Shown here: positions 52,300-61,470 of the stretch, in pieces | Position numbering within the stretch: the first letter of the stretch is position 1 | How the letters are laid out: the number at the start of each line of letters is the position of its first letter | Assembly (NCBI GenBank): GCA_963832945.1 | Contig: CAWHVV010000002.1 | Location: 62,001 to 126,000 of the forward strand | Reading direction: 5' to 3' | DNA: 64,000 nucleotides | From: JAFEDN01 sp963832945 | GTDB lineage: Bacteria; Pseudomonadota; Gammaproteobacteria; Coxiellales; Coxiellaceae | Made by a program: the position numbers and the translations under genes | The notes under the pieces: generated by a model | The model's database searches: none | What the model was told of the DNA's origin: nothing | Seen by the model: only the letters and a program-made list of their open reading frames with translations

Positions 52300-53937
52300 A
52301 TGCACGCAGAATCAAAATATTCATTTTTCGAATTCGAATCAAAAACACAGGAAAAAGATGGATTAGCTGAGGAAAAAACTGGAAATTCGTTGGAAGAACT
52401 TTTCCTGGAATTATCTGATAAAAGAAATTCACAGTTTTCAGAGCTAGAGTATGTTAAGGGCTTATCTGAACTAATTCCTTTGACAACAGATGAAATGCAT
52501 TCTGAAACGAAAAAAATTGTTCAAGAAGCAGAGAAAGAAGTGGTAATGCAATTTTATAAATTTCACCCAGATTCTGATGCTGCAAAATTATTAATTGAAG
52601 GATTCCAAAACTTAAAATTGAAAGCAGAAAAAAATAAAAAATCAATCAGCATTAAAATTATAGTAAATAGTAGGGGATGTATTTCTGAGAAATTTTATAA
52701 AGGTAATGAAGATACTCAACTGGATAAAATAGCGAAAGACCTGAATAGTGAATATTTTCATCTGGAATTTTGTTTGCATAGAGCTGAAGCTTTTGGCAGT
52801 TTTCATTCAAAATTTATCGTCGTAGACAGCAAAAAAGCTATGATTAGAAGTACAGATATTGGGAGAAATGATAATTATGAATATCACCGTCATGAATCTG
52901 CCATGATCGTAGATAAGCCTTTAGCAGTTTTATTGAGAAAAGATTTCATTAAATCTTGGGATTATTTGACAAAAAATAAAATTACTGTATCTGAAAAAAG
53001 CTTAATAAGCCCAAAGCAAGGAGCTTATATACCTTGTATTTTTGTATCCAAAACCCCCAGCGGCAATCCGTTTAAAAAGGAATGGGGACCTATAAAAATT
53101 TCCCTTATCAGCTTAATAGATAAAGCCATTTCGTCAATTAAAATTATCACTGCTAACATAAATGATCATGATATATGTTTTCATCTTGCTCGCGCCTGCT
53201 CAAGAGGAGTGGTCGTGCAAATTGTAATGGGAAAACATCATAATGATAAATCTGAGAACAAATATGGTGGCACTAATCTTCAGGGCATGCAGTCATTAGT
53301 CAAAATGATAGACGACAACTCTATGGAAAGATTACAAATTCGTTGGGCAACTGATTCTAAATTAGAATTAGTGCGTACTGAGGAAAAATTCGCGATTCAC
53401 ACTAAGTATGCGTGTATTGATGATAAGATAGTTGTTACCGGCTCCAGCCCTCTTGATAGACAATCTTTGTATAATTCAAGGGAAGCTGATATTATTTTTG
53501 AAAATCCGGAAAAGGCATATGAATTCAATAGTAAATTTTTTACTGAAAAGTTTACGTACGGTAAAGATTACTTTGAAGATTTTATAGATAATTTTGAGTA
53601 CGTGTTTATTCAAAAAACTTCTTCCTTTCCGGGTAAAACCGTACAAGGATGTGCTTTTCATAATCAGATTTCACAAACTTCGCCTGGTCTCTATAAAAGA
53701 TTTATAAAGGAAGTTGATCAAATAATCAGTGAATCAAAACTCAGTTATTATAATTTAACTTCATATCAAAGAGTTAAAGAGATAGTTACAAAGATTCACC
53801 AATTATATTCCAAAAAAATATACGAAAATATTAGTCAAGTTGAAGAGCTATATAAATATATACTTGAGCAATTTAATGAGGCAGGAATTCAATCAAAATC
53901 GCAACAAGAAATTGAACTTCATACTGTGATGATTTAG
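52300..53937 (+). CDS. Phospholipase D-like protein, candidate effector
   Basis: 545 residues, AT-rich, no signal peptide. Two HKD-type motifs are present: H169-S-K in FHSKFIVVDSKKAMIRSTD, and H367-T-K in IHTKYACIDDKIVVTGSSPL, each with the spaced aspartate. The pair forms one active site in the family, cleaving phosphodiesters. The N-terminal 65 residues and the C-terminal helical region (from about 450) are not recognised. PLD proteins are known effectors in Legionella, so a host-membrane role is plausible but inferred. Confidence 0.85.
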   Translation: MHAESKYSFFEFESKTQEKDGLAEEKTGNSLEELFLELSDKRNSQFSELEYVKGLSELIPLTTDEMHSETKKIVQEAEKEVVMQFYKFHPDSDAAKLLIEGFQNLKLKAEKNKKSISIKIIVNSRGCISEKFYKGNEDTQLDKIAKDLNSEYFHLEFCLHRAEAFGSFHSKFIVVDSKKAMIRSTDIGRNDNYEYHRHESAMIVDKPLAVLLRKDFIKSWDYLTKNKITVSEKSLISPKQGAYIPCIFVSKTPSGNPFKKEWGPIKISLISLIDKAISSIKIITANINDHDICFHLARACSRGVVVQIVMGKHHNDKSENKYGGTNLQGMQSLVKMIDDNSMERLQIRWATDSKLELVRTEEKFAIHTKYACIDDKIVVTGSSPLDRQSLYNSREADIIFENPEKAYEFNSKFFTEKFTYGKDYFEDFIDNFEYVFIQKTSSFPGKTVQGCAFHNQISQTSPGLYKRFIKEVDQIISESKLSYYNLTSYQRVKEIVTKIHQLYSKKIYENISQVEELYKYILEQFNEAGIQSKSQQEIELHTVMI

Positions 53938-53971
53938 TAAGTCTGTAAAATAAAATTATCTATACTCATGT

Positions 53972-54634
53972 TTAGAAACCTTGAGTCAGGAGACGTTTGA
54001 GTTGACCGACAAAATATAAAGGTAAGGAAAGTAATTGATACTGAATATGGCTTCCATCAGCCAGTATGCTCTTTTCCTGCGTGATCTGCGGCAGATGAGC
54101 ATTGAATCTGACACCCAAATTTAATTTTTTTTCTCTTAAAAAATAATGTAAAGAACGTAATATCCCGGATTTTCCTGCTTTAACTTCTATCGGAATGATC
54201 CGCGGCCCGATGTTAATCGCATAATCAACTTCCGCCGATGATGATTTTTTTTCTCTGACCCAATAATAAAGTTGCGGTTCCTGATAGGATGGGTTTAAAT
54301 ACAATAAATGCTGACCGATAAATTGTTCAGCGACTGCTCCCGCGTTTACCAAAGTCAATTCCGCAAATCCGGAAATGTCCAATAAATTTAATCCGAGACT
54401 TGTACACATTAGCCCAACGTCTAGAAATAGCGGTTTGAAAACTTTATCGTTGACCCCTGCGCCCAAGGGCACAACATTGCATGCGCTGTGCCTGACCAGA
54501 TAAGCGACGCGTGCTAAACAAAGTTTCTCTAGAGTTTGAGCGATAACCAGACTTTTTTCGTCACGACTGATAAGGCTATATTTAATTTGCTTTCCGACCA
54601 GTGGGTTGCGCAGCCCAGTCTTTAAGAGGGATTA
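53972..54634 (-). pseudogene. C-terminal half of a DUF4143 ATPase
   Basis: The minus strand from about 54631 encodes LVGKQIKYSLISRDEKSLVI, then LEKLCLARVAYLVRHSACNV, VPLGAGVNDKVFKPLFLDVG and the DUF4143 nuclease-like region (LYYWVREKKSSSAEVDYAIN, IIPIEVKAGKSG). The P-loop half is absent and a stop closes the frame at 54632-54634. A 166-residue frame starts at 54472 but is only the tail of the original protein. Confidence 0.82.
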
Positions 54635-54930
54635 ATGCAGTTCTTAAAATGGCCATATCACAATTCGTCAAAATAAAAGGTTATTTTATCCTAGTTATAG
54701 CTAAAATACAAGGTTATTTCGCCAAAAAAGTAGGGCTGTCCCATTATAATTTGCATATATAATTTAAGAGGCCACTATCAAAAAGCAAATTACCCTTAGA
54801 CTGCTGGTTGCCTCGACAGATGACCCCGGCACCCTGATTCGGGTTCATTGCCTGTCGTGATTTATTTTTGATTTTTCCTTTAGGCCGGTGCTTTGTTAAA
54901 TTAAAGACGCTGTTAAAAATTTACGGATGA
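54635..54930. other. Gene-free stretch with one imperfect long hairpin
   Basis: 54814-54857 forms a hairpin: CGACAG with CTGTCG, extended by ATGACCCCG against CGGGTTCAT (one mismatch). It lies beside transposase debris and may be an insertion-sequence end. No tRNA fold fits. The rest is AT-rich. Confidence 0.45.
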
Positions 54931-55225
54931 GAGATTGACAGGTATGATCTTTTATTTTTAACAGGAATAGCCGATGCAGGAAGTATCGCCAAATTCATTT
55001 ATCCGTTTCGGGAACAGGGCGGAGATTATGTTCTCTCATTAAAAGGGAACCAGGGGACATTACATGAAGATATAAAATTATTTCTGGATTCAGAGACAGG
55101 GAAGAAAGAACTTTCACGGATATCTGATTTTTGCGAAGAAACAGGTAAAGACCATGGCCGAATTGAGACACGAAAATGTTTTGTCAGCGATCAACTGGAC
55201 TGGCTGGAACAAAAACCTCCGAAGA
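54931..55225 (+). pseudogene. ISAs1-family transposase remnant
   Basis: The frame reads IADAGSIAKFIYPFREQGGD, then YVLSLKGNQGTLHEDIKLFL and GKDHGRIETRKCFVSDQLDW. This matches the middle of ISAs1 (H-repeat) transposases (ADYVLAVKGNQ; GHGRIETR). The start and the end of the transposase are missing. It runs without a stop into the LRR fragment that follows. Confidence 0.85.
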
Positions 55226-55689
55226 ATCGGACCATAACCAGTCTCGCCTTATGGGGTGTTCAAATCAGAGTTGAAGACGTAAAAGCCTTGACGTCGAATC
55301 CGATTTTAACAAGACTGGATTTTAATAATTTTCCAGCAGAAAACGCAGCATTATCTTATTTGACAGACCATAAAACCCTTACCGGTCTCTCGCTCCCAAA
55401 CTGCAAGATTAATAACAAGGCGGCTGTTATATTGGCAAAACACAATTGTCTTACTGAACTTGATTTAAACCATAATGATATTGGGAATCCGGGAGCGATA
55501 GCCTTTAAAGATAATAAAACACTCACCCATCTCGACTTACGGAACTGTCAAATTGAAACTCAAGGAGCGATCAAACTCGCAGAGAATAAATACCTTACCA
55601 AACCCACCGTAAATTCGCTCAGTGAATTTTGTAATTCACGCGCGGTTTCTTCCGCTGCCCGGCATTGCAGCAATTCAGTTATTTTGTGA
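55226..55689 (+). CDS. Leucine-rich-repeat fragment, fused to transposase debris
   Basis: Ribonuclease-inhibitor-type LRRs: NRTITSLALWGVQIRVEDVK, NPILTRLDFNNFPAENAA, KTLTGLSLPNCKINNKAAVI, CLTELDLNHNDIGNPGAIAF, KTLTHLDLRNCQIETQGAIK. The only start in frame is a TTG at 55288 within repeat one, and no ribosome site is seen. The tail after residue about 110 is unrelated. It is probably the remains of an LRR effector captured beside the insertion sequence. Confidence 0.6.
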
Positions 55690-55696
55690 CAGAGCC

Positions 55697-57154
55697 TTAC
55701 TTTGCCGGAGGACTCGCCGGTTCGGGTGCGGTGGCTTGCCGGGGTTCTTTGATGTCGGTGGTTTGGGAGATTTGTTTCGCTGCCTCAAGGTTAATAGGCT
55801 TCGTCAACCAGGTGCTTAATTTGGCGACGTCCGCGCCGCCCAGGGTGCCGGCGTTTTCCTTCAGAGCAACAAAATTATTCATATAAGCATACTGGTCAAC
55901 TGAATAAGCTTGCTGGTTTTGATAAAGAAGAGTGGTATCGTCCAAAACATCCAGAAGAGTGCGCGCTCCTACGTTATAAGCGGCGCGGGCCGAGCTGAGG
56001 GCGCTTTGCGAAGATTTAATGGATAAAGCATCGGCCTTAACCTGAGCGCTGTATGAATTAACTCCTAAAAACGCCTGACGCGTGGCGCTGACTACCTGAC
56101 GGTAAACATTTTCTTCCTTGGCGCTCGCGCTGGCGTATTCATACCGTGCCTGCCGGGTTTCCGCGATAACACTGCCGCCTGCAAAAAAATTCCAGTTCAC
56201 GCCCGCGCCGATAGTGCCGAGCTGCTGCACCAGGGTTTCAGTGACGGGGTGGGGAACAAACGTTAAAGTACGATCATATTGGCGTTGATCCGTATAAGAA
56301 CCCTGGATACCGAAACTGGGTATTAAGCCTGAAGCTTGTATCCCAATATTCGCTTTGGAAACTTCGGCGCTATAGTGCTGGGCCTGTAATTGATAGTTTT
56401 GTTTGGCCGCCGTGGCTGACCAGGCGGTAATGCTGTTAGGTTCCGGCGTCACTAATGGGATGCCTTTTTCACTCAGGCCATCCAGGAATTCATAATAATG
56501 ACCCGTGATCACATGCAGATTTTCGAGGCTATTTTCTAATTGAGTAATGTTGGCGATTTCTTTGGCTTTGGTTTGATCGTATTTGGCCTGGGCGTCGTAG
56601 ACGTCGGAAATCGGGACCAGACCCACGTCATATTTTTCTTTTACGGTGTCGTATTCCTGTGCGAAGGCGGCTTTATTGGCGCGGGTATAGCGCAAAATAT
56701 CATTTGCCTGCAACACATTTAAATATGCGCGGACAGTACGGGCGATTAAATCCTGTTGCGCGAAATAAAAATTGGCGGTGGCGCCTTTCACAGCGGCTTC
56801 AGCGCCTTTTAAAGATTCCCATATCGCCCAATTAAAAATGGGCTGGGTAACGTTTAAAACCACGCTGCTGCTAAAATAATTCTGGTTGGTGGCAAACGCG
56901 GCGTCCTGGGTATAATTGGGAACGTTATAAGCGACCCCCGCCTGGACCGCCAAATTCGGAAAGAAAGCGGCGCGTGCGATAGGGAGGTTTTGTTGAGCGG
57001 CCATCCAGTCCGCCTGCGCCTGTTTATAACTGGCGTCATTCATAAGGGCTTGCCGGTAGACGTCGATTAGAGACTCAGCATCACTATTAAAACATATTCC
57101 CGAGAGGATGCCGGCTATGCAAATGATATTAATTTTCTGCCAGGTTCTGAACAT
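55697..57154 (-). CDS. tolC: Type I secretion / efflux outer-membrane protein TolC
   Basis: 485 residues from MFRTWQKINIICIAGILSGI, preceded by GAGG. Signal peptide cleavage is near SDA-ES. Two outer-membrane-efflux repeats are present (SLIDVYRQALMNDASYKQAQ; TFVPHPVTETLVQQLGTIGA; YNVGARTLLDVLDDTTLLYQ). The C-terminus is short and proline-rich (EPRQATAPEPASPPAK). It serves several inner-membrane pumps. It is distinct from the lipoprotein channel of the RND operon. Confidence 0.92.
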   Translation of the reverse strand: MFRTWQKINIICIAGILSGICFNSDAESLIDVYRQALMNDASYKQAQADWMAAQQNLPIARAAFFPNLAVQAGVAYNVPNYTQDAAFATNQNYFSSSVVLNVTQPIFNWAIWESLKGAEAAVKGATANFYFAQQDLIARTVRAYLNVLQANDILRYTRANKAAFAQEYDTVKEKYDVGLVPISDVYDAQAKYDQTKAKEIANITQLENSLENLHVITGHYYEFLDGLSEKGIPLVTPEPNSITAWSATAAKQNYQLQAQHYSAEVSKANIGIQASGLIPSFGIQGSYTDQRQYDRTLTFVPHPVTETLVQQLGTIGAGVNWNFFAGGSVIAETRQARYEYASASAKEENVYRQVVSATRQAFLGVNSYSAQVKADALSIKSSQSALSSARAAYNVGARTLLDVLDDTTLLYQNQQAYSVDQYAYMNNFVALKENAGTLGGADVAKLSTWLTKPINLEAAKQISQTTDIKEPRQATAPEPASPPAK

Positions 57155-57202
57155 GTATTTTTTCCTCAAAATTTTGCCGACATTGTATCATAAAAGCGCT
57201 GA

Positions 57203-58507
57203 CTATTCCAGTTCCCAGACAGCATCTACGGCTTTGAGGGTTTGATGGATATCCTGTTCCGTGTGCGCCAGAGACAGGAACCCCGCCTCGTACGCCGAAG
57301 GGGCCAGATATACCCCATGCTCTAGTAAGCCATTGAAAAATTTTGTAAAATTCTGGAGATGGCAAGCCATCACCTGCTCGTAATAATGGATAACCGGCTC
57401 ACCTGTAAAATAAATACCGAATAATCCACCGCAAGCCACGGTCGTCACGGGAATTTTAGCGGCATTGGCGCGCTCCTGGATACCCGACAACAGGAGGCTG
57501 GTTAATTGATCCAGTCTTTGATAACAGGCGGGGGTTAACTGCCGTAGGGTAGCGAAACCTGCGGCCATGGCGACTGGATTTCCGGACAGCGTTCCGGCCT
57601 GGTAAACCGGCCCTTCCGGCGCGAGCTGCGACATAATATCACGCCGTCCGCCAAATGCGCCGACAGGCATGCCGCCGCCTATAATTTTGCCTAAAACGGT
57701 CAGATCGGGGCGGATATCAAATAACCCTTGCGCTCCCTGCGGGCCTACGCGGAAACCGGTAATGACTTCGTCAAAGATCAATAGACTATCGTATTGGTTA
57801 CACAGTTCGCGTAATCCTGGAAGGAACTCTGGCAAAGGTAATATCATATTCATATTGCCGGGTATGGGTTCCACGATTACGGCGGCGATTTCATCTCCCC
57901 AGCGTTCAAATAAAGCGCTGACCGAATCCAGATCATTGAAGCGGGCGGTGAGGGTTTCAGCCACAATATTGGCGGGAACTCCCGGGGAGCTGGGTACACC
58001 GAAAGTCAGAGCACCGGAACCGGCTTTGACTAACAGACTGTCGGCATGGCCGTGATAACATCCCTGGAATTTAATAATTTTATTGCGGCGGGTGAATCCC
58101 CGCGCCAGACGAATAGCTGACATCGCCGCTTCCGTACCTGAACTCACCATGCGAATTTTTTCGATATGAGGCATACGTTGGCAAATTTCCATCGCCATCT
58201 CTACTTCGGCTGCGCAGGGTGCGCCAAAACTCAGTCCCTGCTCGGCTGCGATTTGCACGGCCTTTATAACGTCCGGGTGAGCATGCCCCAAAATCATGGG
58301 ACCCCAGGAACCGACATAATCAATGTAACAATTGCCATCGACGTCCGTGATGTAAGCGCCTTTGGCGGATTGAATAAACCGCGGAGTATTGCCGACCGCC
58401 AGAAAAGCGCGCACGGGGGAATTGACGCCTCCGGGAATAAACTGTTGGCCTCTTTCGAATAACTCCTGCGATTTTCCTATACAGGGTGCTGTGGAAAGGG
58501 TTGGCAT
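57203..58507 (-). CDS. hemL: Glutamate-1-semialdehyde aminotransferase
   Basis: 434 residues: ERGQQFIPGGVNSPVRAF, SSGTEAAMSAIRLARGFTRR, IIKFQGCYHGHADSLLVKAG, LLIFDEVITGFRVGPQGAQG and the PLP lysine in TVLGKIIGGGMPVGAFGGRR. It makes 5-aminolevulinate in the C5 heme pathway. It stands divergent from the rubredoxin gene. Confidence 0.97.
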   Translation of the reverse strand: MPTLSTAPCIGKSQELFERGQQFIPGGVNSPVRAFLAVGNTPRFIQSAKGAYITDVDGNCYIDYVGSWGPMILGHAHPDVIKAVQIAAEQGLSFGAPCAAEVEMAMEICQRMPHIEKIRMVSSGTEAAMSAIRLARGFTRRNKIIKFQGCYHGHADSLLVKAGSGALTFGVPSSPGVPANIVAETLTARFNDLDSVSALFERWGDEIAAVIVEPIPGNMNMILPLPEFLPGLRELCNQYDSLLIFDEVITGFRVGPQGAQGLFDIRPDLTVLGKIIGGGMPVGAFGGRRDIMSQLAPEGPVYQAGTLSGNPVAMAAGFATLRQLTPACYQRLDQLTSLLLSGIQERANAAKIPVTTVACGGLFGIYFTGEPVIHYYEQVMACHLQNFTKFFNGLLEHGVYLAPSAYEAGFLSLAHTEQDIHQTLKAVDAVWELE

Positions 58508-58551
58508 TTTTTTGTCGCTCCTATTATGATCTAGCCAGAGGAGTGATTATT

Positions 58552-58722
58552 ATGCCATACAAACGTTATATGTGCCTGCTTTGTGGTTTTATTTATGACG
58601 AGTCCAAAGGTTGGCCGGAAGACGGCATTGAACCCGGTACACGCTGGGCGGATGTGCCTGAAGACTGGTTATGCCCGGACTGCCGCGCCATGAAAGAAGA
58701 CTTTGAAATGGTGGAAGTCTAA
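58552..58722 (+). CDS. rubA: Rubredoxin
   Basis: 56 residues from MPYKRYMCLLCGFIYDESKG, with AGAGGAG upstream. The four iron-binding cysteines lie in CLLCG and CPDCR. It is a small one-electron carrier. Its stop overlaps the hemJ stop, tail to tail. Confidence 0.95.
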   Translation: MPYKRYMCLLCGFIYDESKGWPEDGIEPGTRWADVPEDWLCPDCRAMKEDFEMVEV

Positions 58723-59141
58723 AACGGCCTTACAATCACTAAAATCACAATGCCGATAAGGAGAAGAACGGAAGCTTCGTTGAACCACCGGTAAAAAAGG
58801 GTGGACATCCGGTTTTCATCGCGCTGAAATCGCCGCAATAAATAACCGCAGTACAGATGATAGCACCAGAGAATGACGACCAAAAATAGTTTTAGCTGCA
58901 TCCACCGTTGAGTCTGGTACCACGGCCAGTTGCTGCAGAGGAGCCATAATCCAAAAAGAGTCGTCAGAACCGCTGCGGGAGTCGTAATTGCGTAAAACAG
59001 CTTTTTTTCCATGACCTTAAAGCGCTCGATGCTGATACGATCAGAACTTAAAGTATGGTAAATAAACAGCCGGGGCAAATAAAATAGCCCGCCGAACCAG
59101 GCCACCATGGAAATAATATGAAAAGCCAATACCCAACGCAT
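58719..59141 (-). CDS. hemJ: Protoporphyrinogen IX oxidase HemJ
   Basis: 140 residues, four membrane segments. The conserved histidine in LAFHIISMVAWFGGLFYLPR and the lysine in WMQLKLFLVVILWCYHLYCG mark HemJ (UPF0093). It oxidises protoporphyrinogen in heme synthesis, linking functionally to hemL nearby. It is divergent from erpA with starts about 25 bases apart. Confidence 0.92.
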   Translation of the reverse strand: MRWVLAFHIISMVAWFGGLFYLPRLFIYHTLSSDRISIERFKVMEKKLFYAITTPAAVLTTLFGLWLLCSNWPWYQTQRWMQLKLFLVVILWCYHLYCGYLLRRFQRDENRMSTLFYRWFNEASVLLLIGIVILVIVRPF

Positions 59142-59165
59142 GAGAAAAATGGTATCATTTTGCTC

Positions 59166-59576
59166 ATGAGTATTCCAGATTCTGCTCCTTTAATCAATTT
59201 TACCCTTGCGGCGGCGTTGAAAGTGAAAAGCCTGATCGACGAAGAGGGCAATCCGGCCCTGAATTTACGGGTTTTCATCACCGGCGGCGGCTGTTCAGGG
59301 TTTCAGTATGGTTTTTCTTTTGATGAAAACATCAATGCCGACGACATCGTTATCGAAAAAAAATTGACCGACAGTGAGGATGACGAAGACGGCGGTGAAG
59401 GCGGCGGCGCGAGCGGCGGTATGGGTTCTGTCAAACTGCTGATCGACGCCATGAGTTTCCAGTATTTGCAGAACGCGGAAATTGACTATCGCGAAGACGT
59501 CAAAGGCTCCGAATTCGTCATCCGCAATCCTCAAGCCAAAACCACCTGCGGCTGCGGCTCATCCTTTTCGGTCTAA
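59166..59576 (+). CDS. erpA: Iron-sulfur insertion protein with acidic-glycine insert
   Basis: 136 residues from MSIPDSAPLINFTLAAALKV. The A-type carrier cysteines are in ITGGGCSGFQYGF and TTCGCGSSFSV. E. coli ErpA has 114 residues; the extra length is an insert near residues 69-87 (SEDDEDGGEGGGASGG) in a surface loop before the MSFQYLQNAEIDY segment. It delivers 4Fe-4S clusters to target enzymes. Confidence 0.93.
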   Translation: MSIPDSAPLINFTLAAALKVKSLIDEEGNPALNLRVFITGGGCSGFQYGFSFDENINADDIVIEKKLTDSEDDEDGGEGGGASGGMGSVKLLIDAMSFQYLQNAEIDYREDVKGSEFVIRNPQAKTTCGCGSSFSV

Positions 59577-59637
59577 ATGTCTTTTAAGCTATCCGGCAGA
59601 TCAGTTTCATTAAAATCATCTCCGTATAAGTAATTTA

Positions 59638-59790
59638 ATGCGGGGGAAAATTGATTTATTCAGTATTGGGATGTTGTTGGACATGATGGAGAGAGCAGGA
59701 TTTCATATTTATAAACGAATAGAAGTTGATGCTTCTCATTTTTTGGGGAAATACCGGCAATATCGTCAAACGGAAAATCATGCAAGTTAA
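59638..59790 (+). pseudogene. Probable C-terminal remnant of an HTH antitoxin
   Basis: 50 codons starting MRGKIDLFSIGMLLDMMERA, then GFHIYKRIEV. The pattern (RGK-x-F-S-x-x-x-L, then GxHxxxxxEV) is that of the end of Xre-type addiction-module antitoxins. No HTH and no toxin are nearby. Its stop overlaps the rsmJ stop. Confidence 0.45.
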
Positions 59791-60551
59791 GGGATTAAAT
59801 AGATATCGAAGCGGCTGCTTTGGCCGGCGAGGGTGAAGCTGGGGGCCGGGCCAGGAATGGGCGGCGCCAGTCTTGGGCGCTTGACCACCACACGTTCCCG
59901 CGCTGTTTTTAAAGCCAGAGCCAGCAGTTCGGGCGCATCATTGTCCTCGCCCACAACTTTTCGCAAGAGTCGCATGGCTTTTTTTACCAGCGCCGATTTT
60001 TTTCGCTCGGGAAACATGGGATCAAAATAAATAATTTGCGGAAATTGGCCGGCGGTTAATGAAAGTAAAAAATCCCGGCTATCCGCGCAAATCAGTCGCC
60101 AGGAGAGTAGGCGGATCCATTCGGTTTGCTGCGCCCGCCGCCAGCCGTCTTCCAGCAGCGCCGCAATAATTGGCGAACGTTCAACCATAACCACGTCTGC
60201 GCCCAGCGAGGCCAGAACAAACGCATCGGCGCCTATGCCGGCGCTGATGTCGCAGATCGTGAGATTTTTTTTCCGGTGCAAACCCACTGCGCGCGCCAAT
60301 AATTGTTGACGTCCGCCTCCATGCCGGTAACGGTGAAGCGCGGCGCCACTCTGAAAATCCACGTGAAGGACTTCCGCTGTATCGCCGGGCAACGATAATT
60401 CCAGAAAATGCGGGGTCAGTGTCAATAATAGAGAAAAATTATTTCTATAAAGTGGTTCAGTGAATTCCAGGCCCAGTTTTGCCGCTAATTGCGCGGCATC
60501 ATTCTTCAATTCAGGAGAAGTATAAGTGACTGCGGCTTTAAGAGACGGCAT
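59787..60551 (-). CDS. rsmJ: 16S rRNA m2G1516 methyltransferase
   Basis: 254 residues. VDFQSGAALHRYRHGGGRQQ, LARAVGLHRKKNLTICDISA, GIGADAFVLASLGADVVMVE and IIYFDPMFPERKKSALVKKA are characteristic of RsmJ. It methylates G1516 of 16S rRNA. It overlaps gshB by 14 bases, suggesting cotranscription. Confidence 0.93.
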   Translation of the reverse strand: MPSLKAAVTYTSPELKNDAAQLAAKLGLEFTEPLYRNNFSLLLTLTPHFLELSLPGDTAEVLHVDFQSGAALHRYRHGGGRQQLLARAVGLHRKKNLTICDISAGIGADAFVLASLGADVVMVERSPIIAALLEDGWRRAQQTEWIRLLSWRLICADSRDFLLSLTAGQFPQIIYFDPMFPERKKSALVKKAMRLLRKVVGEDNDAPELLALALKTARERVVVKRPRLAPPIPGPAPSFTLAGQSSRFDIYLIP

Positions 60552-61470
60552 CGAGTAATTGACCAGCGATATCGATATTATAAATGCGATTTAATTCGCG
60601 GGCGCAGGTCGGGCTGGTGACGTTGATTTCCGTCAGATAATCGCCGATCACGTCAAGCCCCGCGAATACCAGGCCTTTTTCGCGCAGCGTTGGTCCGACC
60701 TGTTCACAGATCCATAAATCCCGGTCAGTAAGTTCGCGCCCCTCACCCAGCGCTCCTGCAGCTAAATTGCCGCGGAAATCGTTAGGATGGGGAATCCGCG
60801 CCAGTGCATAGGGAATGGGTTTACCATTAATCATTAATATGCGTTTATCTCCCTCGCGGATTTTATCAATGAAACGTTGCGCCATCACCAGGCGTTGTCC
60901 CTGTTCCGTGAGAGTTTCAATAATCACATTGAGATTAGGGTCCTGCGCTGCGGCTTTAAATACCGAACGGCCACCCATGCCATCGAGAGGTTTTATAACA
61001 GCGTTTTTTTCGACACGGACAAAATCTTTCAGTAACTCCATTTGACTGGTCACTAATGTTTTGGGACAGCATTGCGGAAACCAGGCAGTAAATAGCTTTT
61101 CGTTGGCGTCACGCAATCTGGCAGGATTATTAATGACCTTAAGTCCCTGGCGATGCGCCTGCTCCAATAAATAAGTCAAATGGATATACGCCATGTTAAC
61201 CGGCGGATCCTTGCGCATAAAAAAAATATCCAGCTCGGTTAATGGCCGGGAAATCATTTCTTCCAGTTGAAACCAGGCGGCGGGATTGTCTTCGACCGCG
61301 ATCTTTTGCATGCGTCCCCAGCAAACGCCCTCTTCAAGCCAGAGCGAGTGTGGTTCTAAATAATAATTTTCCCAGCCCCTTTCCTGGGCAGCCAGCAAGA
61401 TGGCGAAACTCGTATCTTTTTTTATATTAATTTCCGCAATCGGGTCCATCAGCATCCCGAGCGAGGTCAT
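60538..61470 (-). CDS. gshB: Glutathione synthetase
   Basis: 310 residues from MTSLGMLMDPIAEINIKKDT. ATP-grasp features: FFMRKDPPVNMAYIHLTYLL, IKPLDGMGGRSVFKAAAQD, RILMINGKPIPYALARIPH, then RGNLAAGALGEGRELTDRDL and TEINVTSPTCARELNRI. It adds glycine to gamma-glutamylcysteine. The ATG overlaps the gshA stop; a longer frame to 61575 runs into gshA and is rejected. Confidence 0.96.
   Translation of the reverse strand: MTSLGMLMDPIAEINIKKDTSFAILLAAQERGWENYYLEPHSLWLEEGVCWGRMQKIAVEDNPAAWFQLEEMISRPLTELDIFFMRKDPPVNMAYIHLTYLLEQAHRQGLKVINNPARLRDANEKLFTAWFPQCCPKTLVTSQMELLKDFVRVEKNAVIKPLDGMGGRSVFKAAAQDPNLNVIIETLTEQGQRLVMAQRFIDKIREGDKRILMINGKPIPYALARIPHPNDFRGNLAAGALGEGRELTDRDLWICEQVGPTLREKGLVFAGLDVIGDYLTEINVTSPTCARELNRIYNIDIAGQLLDAVS

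Noticed and set aside
54814..54857. Possible tRNA or small RNA in the imperfect hairpin
   Set aside because: No cloverleaf or known RNA pattern; beside transposase debris, an insertion-sequence end is more likely.
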